From contig PJRA01000196.1 in NCBI GenBank assembly GCA_016987375.1, positions 1,720,283 through 1,753,760 on the forward strand: 33,478 bases of DNA, written 5' to 3'. The notes under the pieces were generated by a model. That model did no database searches. It was not told where the DNA came from and worked only from the letters and a program-made list of their open reading frames with translations. Of the stretch, positions 1 to 11,100 are shown piece after piece. This DNA comes from Brachionus koreanus (taxonomy: Eukaryota > Rotifera > Eurotatoria > Ploima > Brachionidae). Position numbers and translations under genes: made by a program. The first letter of the stretch is position 1, and every line of letters starts with the position of its first letter.

Positions 1-249
1 TTTTACTTTCTTTGCAAAGTCAAGTCACGACCTGAACTTTTGCCTTTTAGCCATTTACTTTTTTTAGGCATTTTTTGCTTAATGCTGTTTTTTTTCTTAG
101 CCAAAAAATTCTCTGTTATTAAAAATTAAAAAAAATTTGTCTTCTCAAAAATTAACAATCTTACCTGGATTATCTAAAAATAAATTTTACTTGTTGAAAC
201 AAAAAAGTACATTTGTCTCAATTTTAAAGTAAATTACTAAAAAAAATTT
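1..249. other. AT-rich non-coding DNA at window start
   Basis: No credible reading frame or recognisable repeat is visible. The stretch is homopolymer-rich A/T sequence running up to the repeat that starts near 235-250. Confidence 0.6.
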
Positions 250-385
250 TTAATAATATACAAAGTATGTATCTTTTACAATATATCTAATATATTGGCT
301 ACTACAGTGAAGAATGCATCGATTTGGCTGATCTTTAAATAAGATTGGCTTTGAATTGAAGCAGAGTAGTAGCTTTATAAAAAAA
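235..385 (+). repeat. Palindrome-bearing interspersed repeat, copy 1
   Basis: About 140 bp here match two other places in the window (22430-22575 and 22770-22910) at high identity. All three share the block from TTAATAATATA through GAAGCAGAG to AGCTTT. In the middle, each copy has the exact palindrome CAATATATCTAATATATTG (8 bp arms, 3 bp centre). This copy lies directly before a reverse-transcriptase fragment, which the other two copies lack, so the repeat does not belong to that RT. I see no coding frame. The family could be a small MITE, SINE-like or satellite-derived unit; I cannot name it. Confidence 0.8.
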
Positions 386-1080
386 TCTAGTGCAGTCCCA
401 CAAGGGCCGGTCTTAGGACCGCTTTTTTTTAACATTTATTGATGATCTTTCCAAACTATGATTATACGATTTTTAATAAAAATGGAACTAAAAAACTATT
501 TAAAACGTTTCCAGAAAATTTTCAACAAAAGCTCAGTTTTTAAAACTAAATACTGCATTTAGTGCCTCTACGAATAAAGCCATTTTTAAACAAATTATAA
601 CTTCCCTGATTCCAGACCTGACTATTTGGGCGAAAAGTAAAGGAGAGGAAATGTGAATAATAAAAATATTCTGACGTAATGAAAGCAGCAAAAGATTTTA
701 TTAAGAATCAATTTTTTTAATTTTTTTTTGATATCAAATTTTTAAATTTTAAGAATTCATGATAATCAAAGGAATAACATTTTAAGACAGCTGTGCGTTT
801 CATAAAACTCCAAATATTGTATATTTTTAAAAATATATAAATTACTCAGTGCAATATTAATTTCCTTATATTATCGATAAGTAAATATCGATAAAATGAA
901 TATTTCTTGCTAAAATTTTTACTTGGGAACGATTTAGGTATTTATTATCAAAATGACTTTCCAAGGCCTGTACTGCACAAATCGTGCAAACCGAATGCCA
1001 GGGAATGATATCAAAAAATTTCAGATAGAAAAAAAGGATGCAAAAAAAACGCTTTTTTTTAAGTAAAAAACGGTGAGACA
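383..1080 (+). mobile_element. Decayed LINE reverse-transcriptase remnant
   Basis: At 386-440 the plus strand reads SSAVPQGPVLGPLFFNIY. This is the VPQG-x-LGPLLF block of non-LTR (Jockey/CR1-like) reverse transcriptases. A one-base shift then gives IDDLSK, the usual 'IxDL' continuation. At about 615-650 the frame reads PDLTIWAKSKGEEM, resembling the 'LxxWxxxWxMxFN' thumb region. At about 973-1020 it reads CTNRANRMPGNDIKKF, resembling 'VNKANxMLGxIKRTF' and the same segment of the minus-strand LINE at 17220-17290. Stops and shifts occur throughout and no YxDD box is visible, so this is a dead copy. A weak further match may lie at 1757-1880. Confidence 0.7.
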
Positions 1081-2176
1081 AGTGGCAAAATTTAAGTTAT
1101 CTGGTCGAACAAGACTCACTGGGTTTGTCTAAAGAAATGTGAAAAAACTTGAAAAATTCAGTATCACAAGTTAAAAAAAAGATTTTTTTTAAATTTTTAT
1201 TGTTATTTTAATCAAATTGGTGTCAAATAATAAAAATTTTTTTTTATTTTTTGAGGTTATTCCAATAAAATTTGGGGAAAACCAAAAAAATATTGGGTTT
1301 TGTATTAAAATTTGTAAATTTGCAATAGGAACCAAAAATTCTCTTATCATTATTTATTCGGATTGTGCATTTTTTGACCATATTCTCATTTTTTAATTAC
1401 ATAATATAATTTTTATAGAAATTTAATTATCATTTATTTAAGAAAATGGGAACAAAAATTGCTAGTGTTATGCAAAAAAATTGTTCCTTTAAGGAATATA
1501 CTAAATTTTAATTCAAAAAAGAGTCTTTTAAAAGCTTCCTTAATGTATCTATAATATGGTAAAAATTTTCCTCTAAATACTTATAGTGTAGTCATTCCTT
1601 TTGGCACACCTAATGTACTTTTTTTTTGAATAAATAAAATTTACTAAAAATTTTGCTTAACTTTTGAATGATAATCTCTTAATAAAACAAATAAACAGGT
1701 CAAATGAATGAATGTTTTAAAATCACTTGATCGACTTAGCTATTAGTTTTATTTTGATTAAAGATTTGGATCGACCTGGCTTAAAAAGCGTTCAACGACT
1801 TGCCTGGAAACAGACAGTAACTAGGACTATGTCAAGGATGCTGGATAAATGCAAAAATTTCATTTCAATTGTAATTATGATAAACAAAAAAATAATTTAA
1901 TTTTGAAAAAATTTATTTTAGACATTTCTATAACCTAAATTTGGCTAATATTTATCACTACAAGACGTCCATAGCTAGAAAAAGAAAACCCATTAATCAT
2001 AAAAGTTTAGTTAGAAATATTTAAAAGCATTTAAAAGGACAAAAAATAAAGCAATTATTTTAGCACACAAACATTAACAACTAGACGAACAATAGGATTT
2101 ATTTTTATCAAAATATAAAATTTCATATCATTCAAAATTTGGACACAGCATTTTAACTTTCACCCGATGATACGCA
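1081..2176. other. Intergenic AT-rich DNA upstream of PPP2R3
   Basis: Mostly A/T-rich with no clear gene. A patch at about 1757-1880 is open on the plus strand and contains RPGLKSVQRLAWKQ, slightly like the 'EKVQRRATKLI' part of LINE RT C-termini, so it may extend the remnant at 383-1080. The promoter and 5' UTR of PPP2R3 should lie toward the 3' end. I see no convincing TATA box. Confidence 0.45.
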
Positions 2177-5100
2177 ATGCTCAATAACCAAACCAAAACA
2201 GTTCCGTCTTTAAAGAAAAAAACAAACGAGCTGTTCTACAGATGGCTTAGTCGACCAGAGCGAACCGAACAACTAAAAGAAGTAATCAGCATCATTCGAA
2301 CTTCGAACCGAATACCCAAAATAACCGAACTCAAATCTTATAAAAATGTAATTTTCAAAAGCCAAAAAGAAAAAAGATTTTATTTAATCCTTTTTTTTAA
2401 TCTAAGGAATTTGAGAACAGGTCAGTGTGCAAAGCGATCATGGAACAAATGCAGCAAGGTCTGCAGCCGAGCGCTCTGCCGGTCAACTCGAACAACAGCA
2501 ATAGCAATGGGCGATCAAAGTCGCCGCCCAGCATTCACTCGCCGCCCATGTCGCCCGTCAATCGTATGCCCCAAAGCCCCAAGTCCCCCCGTCACCGTCC
2601 ATCACTATCACAAGCTAAAAATCCAGTAAGTTAGCTTTTATTTTGTTTCAATTATTAAAGCAAGATCAATAAATCTTTGGGTCAGATAAAATTATTCGAG
2701 TTATCAATCTAATTATTCTGAATTGAGTTGAACTTGAAATATTTAAATAAAATTATTACAAAAAAAAACTAATAGAAGTTGGCTTTTTATACGAATTGTT
2801 GTTGTTTTATGTTGTGGTTGTTGTTGTTGTTGTTGTTGAAATATGAACAAAATAACAAACATAAATCTTTGCATTTAAGAACACAGGAGAGATCGAAAAA
2901 GAGAGAAACAAAACTAAAATTAGGTTAAATTTTTTTGTTTAAATCATCATAAATTTATGATAATCCAAGCCAGTAACACACTAAGTAACTCAATAAAGAA
3001 TGCAATTAAACCAAATAAAATAAAAAAATATATACTAAAAATTGTAATTTTGTAGATATTATTTTAGAGAATTCTACACGAAAAATTCATAATTTCTAGT
3101 TTTTATTTCATTTAATATTCATAGATATAGATAGATGGGTTAGATGAATGCATAGATACTAGAAAGCTCAACTCGCTTAGTATGCATTCAATTTGCTTTT
3201 TTTAATTCATTTCGTTGGTTTTAATTAATTACCATTTACATAATATTTTCATGAATAACCTTGTAGGCAAACAAACATCAACTATTAGTGCACACCTTGT
3301 GCCTGATGGGTTTCACGGTGAGCTGCACCATTCTTTCGATCTCGAACCATTTTTATCTTTGTCTAAATTTCTTTTTCTCTCTCTCTCTCTCTTTAAACAC
3401 AAATTATCGTCTTCAAATCAACTTTTTGATTTTTATGTCCTAAAAATTCAATAAGTTAACTTACTGGAGTCTGTACCTCAAAAACAATTACTATTTATAA
3501 TTTTTTGTTGAATTTAAGATAAAAAAAATTTAATTTTTTTTCAAAAACTAAAAAGAGTATTTATATTATGTGAGTGTTAAAGGAGTGTAGGAAAAAAAAA
3601 GTACCCGAATATTGTGTGTTGATGTAAAAAAAATTAAAAAAAGATTTTTTTAAAGTTCACTTTAAATTTAACCCAAAATGAAAAATTTTTTTTTTTTAAA
3701 AAGTTTTAAGAAAATCGACCAAAGGCATTGTTCAGCATCCAGATAGGAATTTATTGTTTTTTATTTACCCACATGGACAAAATAAGTTAAAAAAAAAATC
3801 AAATTAAAATTTTATAGAATTTTTTGCGTTAAATTGGTGAGAAATTTTTAAAATTAAACTTTTGTGTGCTAAGAAAAAAAATTCAATTTTGAATTTGAAA
3901 CAAATTTAATAAAAGTGTTATTTATTTTTATTTTGTAATTTTTCATGCCGTCAAAATCGGGTCTTTAGTAGTAAAATATGTTTTTATTTTAGAATGTGTT
4001 TTTTTTTCAATAAACTGTAAATTTTATTTTATTTGAAAGAAAAAATTTAATTTTTGGACATAACTTGAGATTCAAAAAAAAACAGTCATAATGTTATAAA
4101 ACTTTATTTACGTATCTATTCAGATCTGTTAAAATCGGTTTTAACACAAAATAATAAAGAGAATGTTTTTAAATAATAACTTTATTTAATAATGGCCACT
4201 TCTAGTCTAAGCTAAAGTAGAAATAATAAAGAAAATAAAAACAAAAAAGAATATACAAAAAGTAATTAATAAACTTTTGACTTCTTCATGATATTTATAT
4301 AAATTTAGTAATAATAATAATAATAATAATGGGTTTAATATTTTACTTAATGACTTGGTTTACGCATTAGATTATAGTATTGCACTGTGAAACTATAGAC
4401 ATCTAAGTTGACTAGAGTCGGTGATGAGACAAGAATTTAGTTTATTTTAGTCAACTGGTTTTCTTTTTTTGTAACAAATGCAAAATAATAAGAAAATAGA
4501 AACTATTACTTACACAACACAGTTTTAACAATAACAAATTATTAGACACGTGAGGTCACAATGATATAGCACTGAGTAACTAAAGTCGGTGATGTAGTAA
4601 CTTAGAGGACTATAACAATGTTGCTAAATTTAAAAATAAAAAAATAGAACCCATTAATTACAATAACTAAAAAAAAATTAAAAAATAAAAATTTTCTATC
4701 TTATTTTTTTTAACAAAAATAATTAATAATTGTATGGAGGCATTTTTTTAAAATTTTATAGTATTTCAAATTTAGCGTTCTTCCTCGACTCTAATATTTT
4801 GCTTGTTTTAGAATTTAAATGAAAGAATTTAATTTACATAAATTTAATTCTCATTGTAGTTATTTTAAAGAGATTTTTTTATTTAAATTTTTTTGTTCAA
4901 GCAGTAATTTAGTAATTTAATAAATTAGAGAAAAAAATACATCGTCATCTAGTTCATTGTTGATATAAAAATTTAAATTTATTATTTAATAAGAAATATA
5001 TTTGGTTTCAAATTTGTTTTTTTTTTTCTTTTAGTTTAATAAATCAAAGAATTGACTTAGAAGTCTTAGACTCTATAATTTATAATGATTCAAAACTCTA

Positions 5101-8100
5101 GTGTAAACAAAATTTTTCAATTTTATTTTTTATTATGGTCTAGTTTTATTTAATCTTAATCAGAGTCATATTTTGGCAAATAAATAAAAATATAAAATAA
5201 ATATCAAAAATCCTATGAATCTTGATATTTTAATTTTTCTTTTGGCTTCTGTTCTGTTGTTGCGTTGAATGAACGTTATGCAATTTTATTTAGAAAATTT
5301 GTATCATGTCATTTCTTAAATTTGGATGAAAGCATTTGATAATGACCACTCGAAATAACCAGAACTTGCTCTCACAGTCCTCTTTTGCCTACGGCTCGCC
5401 GTCTTCGCCGACCATATCGCTGCTCTCGTCGTCGTCTTCGCCATCCTCCTCCTCTTCAAGCCCGATTCAGTTCAACATGAGCCGAAAATCAGCCCTGTCC
5501 AACATAAGTGCGGCGATAGCCAAGCATCAGAACCCCAAGAGCCCCAACTCAAAGCTAATCAACATGATAGTGGACAGCAATGGCGTGGCCTGCTCTGTAG
5601 TCAAGTCGACTACAAACATTTACTATAATCTTAAAGTGGACGCGGCTACGTCCAAAGCTATTCACTATTGCGACAAGTGCACTAATCCGGACTGCAAGGC
5701 CATACACAAAAATTTAACTAAGCCAATTCTGTTACAAAATAGTCAGTCGCCGATGCGAATTTATCTTAACTCGGCTAATTCGAATCAGCAAAAGTTGTCC
5801 GGCGCCAACATTAACTTTATATTCGAGCGGCGCTATCCGAAAATTCACGATCTGGCGCCGCCAGGCCATCATCGGCACATAGTTATCAGACCCAATCAGA
5901 CCGACGATGCGAAGCCGTCGCCACTATCGCCGCAAGCACTGCACAACGCCATTGTTCAAGCGGCTCAAAACGATCAAAATTCTTCTCATTTGGCCATTAA
6001 TTTGAATCGAGGCGGTGGCGGCAAACCAGATGCTAGCAAATCCGACTCGGATCCTTTTCTTCTCTTTCCTAATCTTAATCTAAACAGTTTGAAATTTAAG
6101 AATACTCTTTTCTTAGACCAAGTAAGACCAGTGTTGATCTTGCATCTAATTTAGATTTAATTTTAAAATTTATTCAATTTTTTTTTTCAGGAAAGACCAC
6201 AGTCTCCTGGTCTACTAAAGACAAGCGATGAGTTTAAAAACAATTACGCCAAAATTCAGACAAGTTCATCGACATCGCAGCCAATTATTGGCCAAAAACA
6301 ACAACCACCACAGCTCTTACAGCAGACAGTTAGCAAAAACGAAGCGAAGCCCATGATGCCCAGTGTTGAGATTGACCAAGTTGATCAGGTTGCCAAGGCT
6401 ACTAGAGTCGAAGCTAAACAGCCATCTTCTAGTCCGACACAAATCAAGAGTGTTAAACAAGCTAAAAAAGCAAATATTCCGCAATTTCATTTTCCAAATG
6501 GTCGACCTGATGACAAAATATTCAAAAACGATCAAGAAACTATGAAATTGGTTAATTTAGAGTTTAAATTATTCAAAGATGGTAAATTGACCAAAGACGA
6601 TTTGGGTCAAATATGTAAAATAATCGGTCTGCCAAAGTACTGGAAGGCTTTGCTATTCAAAGCATGTACTACTACATCTAAATTGACCCATTTAACCTTT
6701 TCATCTTTTGAACAAACTTGGCAAAAGTAAAATTTTTTTTTTTGTTATTTTCTATAGAAAAATTATTTTAAAAATATTAGTTGAAGAAAAAATTTAATTT
6801 TAGTGAAAAAAGTTTCTAAGCTCAATATTCAAAAGGTCTTTTTTTTTAAAGCTTTAGGTTCTTGTTTCTTTTATTTTGATGGCTACCTTGTTTTCTTGGA
6901 TTTTAGTCTACATTTTTATTGTTCGGAGCATTTTGAAAATTTAAAAGGTTAGATTTTAAAAATTTGAAAGATCTCATCATTAAGTTATGTTCTACAGAAT
7001 CGGATTATTTATTATTGGCCACAACATAAATACATTAGAAATTTAGAAATATTTTTCTTGCTAAAATAAAAAAATAAGTACAAAACATTCAATAAAAAAG
7101 TGAAAAAATAAAATGTACTAGTTATTTTATTGATTTTAAATGAAAATTTTAATCTTCTTTTTTTACTTTTCATAAAAAATTCTAAAATTTTTTTAGTTTA
7201 AAAAAATTATTTAATCTATGCTATTAAAATTTTCCTTTAGTGACTCGATAGAGGAATGTTTAAGTAATATAGAAAATGAGATATATAGAAAAATACTTTA
7301 AGAACTAACAAAAGCTTTTTAGATTAGAATTAAACTTTTACAGCAACAAGGGAAAGCCTCCATTGTTGCTTTGTAATTTTTTTTTAATGTTGAAAAAATT
7401 ACAAAAATGTTGGCTGATGCGTGGCTTGACCACGAGTCAGTCTTTATTATTTAAAATTGGAAAAAAAAGTTTCAAATTCTGTCGAACGCATCGAAAAATA
7501 GCTATGTTTAATAGCTCGTTGCAGCGTTATATATAGAATATTTTTTGAAGAGAAAAAAAATTTTATAGTCATTTTTTTTTAGCATTAAATCGAATAATTC
7601 CTTTCGCGAATGATGACACATATCATCACATTTTTTTTTAATATAAAGCAAGTCTGTTCAATATAAAATAAAAATGTTTAATATGCTAAAACAAGCTCAT
7701 GCATATACACGATAAAAATTTATTATCAATTTAAGTCCTATTTTAGGATATTTAGGTCACATGAAAATTAATTAGTAATTTGTTTCGAGCAAGTGTAGCA
7801 TTCAGATTAATTAATGAAATTTTTCTTAATGCCTAAAATTTGTTCTGCAAATGCTGTTTAATATAACATGCGTTAACATTAGAAAGCCCCGCTGATTATA
7901 TCAATAAAAATTTCAAATTTATTTATGAAGACAATTAAAATATTTTACTCTGAAAATTAATAAAATTTTTATTAAGAATTAAAAACAAAATAATTAATTT
8001 TTAAAAATTATCTAATAAAATTTTATTTATATTATGGAACATTTAAGCTTCAATTTTTTAAAAAGGGTTCATCGGATTTTAAATAATATTTTAAAGATAA

Positions 8101-11100
8101 AAATATTTACTTGTAAACCCTCTAAAAATTTAGCTGAATCAAATTTTACAAAATTTCTTATGCTGCATTTATAGAACTAATTTTTAGCGTCTAATAAGTT
8201 TTGTTTATTTTTATAGATCCTAAAATTAATGAGGTATGCACTTCAAATAATTTTTTCAAATTTCAATGTTAACATTTGACTTATGATCAACTCTGCTATA
8301 GAAAAAACATTTTTTTTAAAACAACAATTTTAATTTTTTTATTTCACTATTTATTTCAATTTTAGGCAATTAAAAGTAAAAAAAAAAAGAAAAATTTTTA
8401 AATTTTAGAACAAATTAAGAGTAATTCATCAAAAAATTTCACTTAAAAAAAAACAATTTTTTTTCTAAATAATCTTTTATTTATTATTCAATTTTAAATT
8501 TTTCTTCTTTTTTTGCTTTAAAGACTCAGCCAACAATGCTTTGATCGGGTCACATTGTTCATGAAACTGATATCTCCAAACGCCAACTACATTGTTTACG
8601 AAGACTGGGAACCGCTTCTTCAGGACATAGTCGATACTCATCCCGGTCTTAAATTCCTGCACGATCACAAAGAATTTCACACTCGATACATTAAAACCGT
8701 CATAGCCCGCATATTTTATGTCGTTAATCGGTCATGGTCAGGCCGAATAACAGCCATTGAATTAAAGCGGTCCAATTTTTTGTCCGTTTTGGAAAATCTT
8801 GAAACTGAGGACGATATTAACTTAATAAGAGATTACTTCTCTTACGAGCATTTCTATGTTATTTACTGTAAATTCTGGGAGCTAGACAAAGATCATGACT
8901 TGTACATTAGCAAAGAAGATTTGTTCAGACACAATAATTACTCGATTAACCCGAAAGTGATTGATCGCATATTTTCGGGCACTGTTCTAAAAGGTCGCGA
9001 TTGGCGCGAAGGTTTGATGAGCTATTACGATTTTGTGTGGTTTTTGATATCTGAAGAGGACAAACGCAACCCGACCAGCATCGAGTACTGGTTCAGAGTG
9101 CTTGATATTGATGGCGATGGAATCCTAAGCATGTACGAGCTTGAGTATTTCTATTCAGAACAAATGGAACAAATGCGAGAGCGTCAAATCGAGTACATGC
9201 CATTCAATGATCTATTGTGTCAAATGTTGGACTTAGTCAAGCCAAAAGAAAGTGGAAAAATTCGCCTCAAAGATTTGAAGCAATGCAAGATGGCAAATAT
9301 TTTCTTTGACACTTTTATTAACTTGGAAAAATATCTGGATTATGAGCAAAAAGATCCGTTCGCCAATATTAGAGATTTAGACGGACCTGAACAGTCCGAC
9401 TGGGACAAGTATGCGGCTTATGAATATGAAAATTTGGTGTCTGAGGACGGAATCGGAGATAACCAAGAAGGGTACAAGTAACATCATTTTATTTTCATTT
9501 TAAATAGACGATTTAAGAAAAAAATTTAATCTAAAAATATATCAAATTTAAAATACAAATTATTTTAGTATCTAGAAAAAAAACACAAAAAAATGTCTAA
9601 ATTAATTATTCAGTATCTAATATAATAAAATAAGTATCATAAATGAATCACAAGTAAGTCAAAATAAATAAGTGTGAAAGAGAAATAACTTTTGAGTGTT
9701 TTTCCTCTCTTTTTTTGTAATAGGTACTGTTGATATTGGATTGATTGTAATATATGAGATTGCTTCCGTTGTTACAATTGCAGTTAAATCAGACACTGGA
9801 TGGTTACTAACTGATTCAATTGATGATTGAACCTGTATTGGCTCTTGTTCTTGTTGAGTTGTTTCAGATAGTATTCCTTGATAAGCTAAATCGATCTATT
9901 TTCTATTTTAACTTCTTTTTGTTTTTAGTTAATCAAATAAATAATCAAATTAAATCTAAATAAGTTTAAAATTTTTGTCTTTCTAGATAATTTATTTTAG
10001 AAAAACCTCAGTAGAGTTGTTTAATTTAGTTTTTAATTTGTTTTGTTTTGATTTTCGCAACTTTTCCTCCTAAATGAATTTTCTCTTGTGTAGATGGCCT
10101 AGTATAGTTCTGTAGATCTGTACAGTTCTTGATTTTTAAAGTCATCTCTTAAAGCTGGTATACATTTTTTACTATGCTGTTGTAGATCGTTGTTTTTGCT
10201 TTTCTAAAAATCTTAACTCTTGGTTCATTTCGAGTCAAAAGTAACAAATTTAATCATTTTCATATAACCCTTGAATTTTAATTTGTTCTTTTGACTGGAC
10301 AGAAAAGGATTGGTACTAAGATGGAGAATAAAATAAATAATAAAACTTATAAAACTTTATAAAATATATATTTTTTAAACTAATTTCTGTATAGTCAAGA
10401 AAGGAAACAAAAATTTACAATTCTAATTTTTTTTTGTGCCAAAAACTAGTTCTACAAAATGTATTATCTAATGTTAAGTTGGTGATGTATTTAATTCTTT
10501 GTAAAAATAGATTGAAGTTAACATTATTTAATTATTTTATAAGTAAAGCATTACTGTAGATCTCGTTAAAATTTAACGATACCTACGATTACCGTAAGCG
10601 TAAGAGTTAGATTTCCCTTAAAATTTTAATTTACTTATAATTTTTTTTTGAATTCTTATAAAAATGGAAATTAATAAAGTTTTTAATTTTAATTTTTATT
10701 CAAAAAATTTATTCTTAAAAAATTTGAAGAAAATCAATATTAATAATTAATTTGAAAATAGAAATCATTTAAAAATTATAATTTGAGATTTTTAGAAAAA
10801 AAAAATTGGGCAAAGCTTTCGCAAGCTGCTTAGACTTATATTAAAATGAACGTTAACAAACTTACGCTTACGCTTAAAGTAACGTTACATTTTTGCGAGA
10901 TCTACAGTATTTAAAAAAAGGATAAAAGAATTATTAAAAGAATTTTACTAATAATTTTAATATAATTTTTTGAATTATTATTAAAGTCTTATTATTAAAA
11001 GAATTTTTAATGTAATTTTTTTTACAAAATATCATACGATAAAATATTTAAAAACAACTTAAAAATAAAAAATTATGATTTTAATTTTTTTTACAAAAGC

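Larger units (their letters stand above)
2626..5332 (+). other. PPP2R3 intron 2 (2.7 kb)
   Basis: The donor is GTAAGT at 2626. The stretch is AT-rich and holds a (GTT)n run, a (TC)n run, a (TAA)n run, a pair of AGTCGGTGATG-containing repeats and one possible cassette exon (separate entries). No other coding sequence is supported. The predicted acceptor before 5333 has a poor pyrimidine tract, which is why alternatives are listed under the gene. Confidence 0.65.

Noticed and set aside
866..1081. 71-codon minus-strand frame
   Set aside because: It is antisense to LINE RT-like sequence on the plus strand and its composition is low-complexity.
3215..3454. 79-codon plus-strand frame in PPP2R3 intron 2
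   Set aside because: It runs through a TC microsatellite into Leu/Ser-rich noise and resembles no protein I recognise.
7412..7440. Hairpin with CTGATG before the stem and GAG after it, resembling a hammerhead ribozyme core
   Set aside because: Conserved A9 and A14 positions do not match the hammerhead consensus and no stem III or cleavage site could be paired, so it looks like a chance hairpin.
8477..8680. 67-codon minus-strand frame
   Set aside because: It is antisense to the conserved PPP2R3 exon 5.
10590..10885. TAAGCG-type hexamers as telomeric repeats
   Set aside because: Only two or three units per side, located symmetrically inside a MITE.
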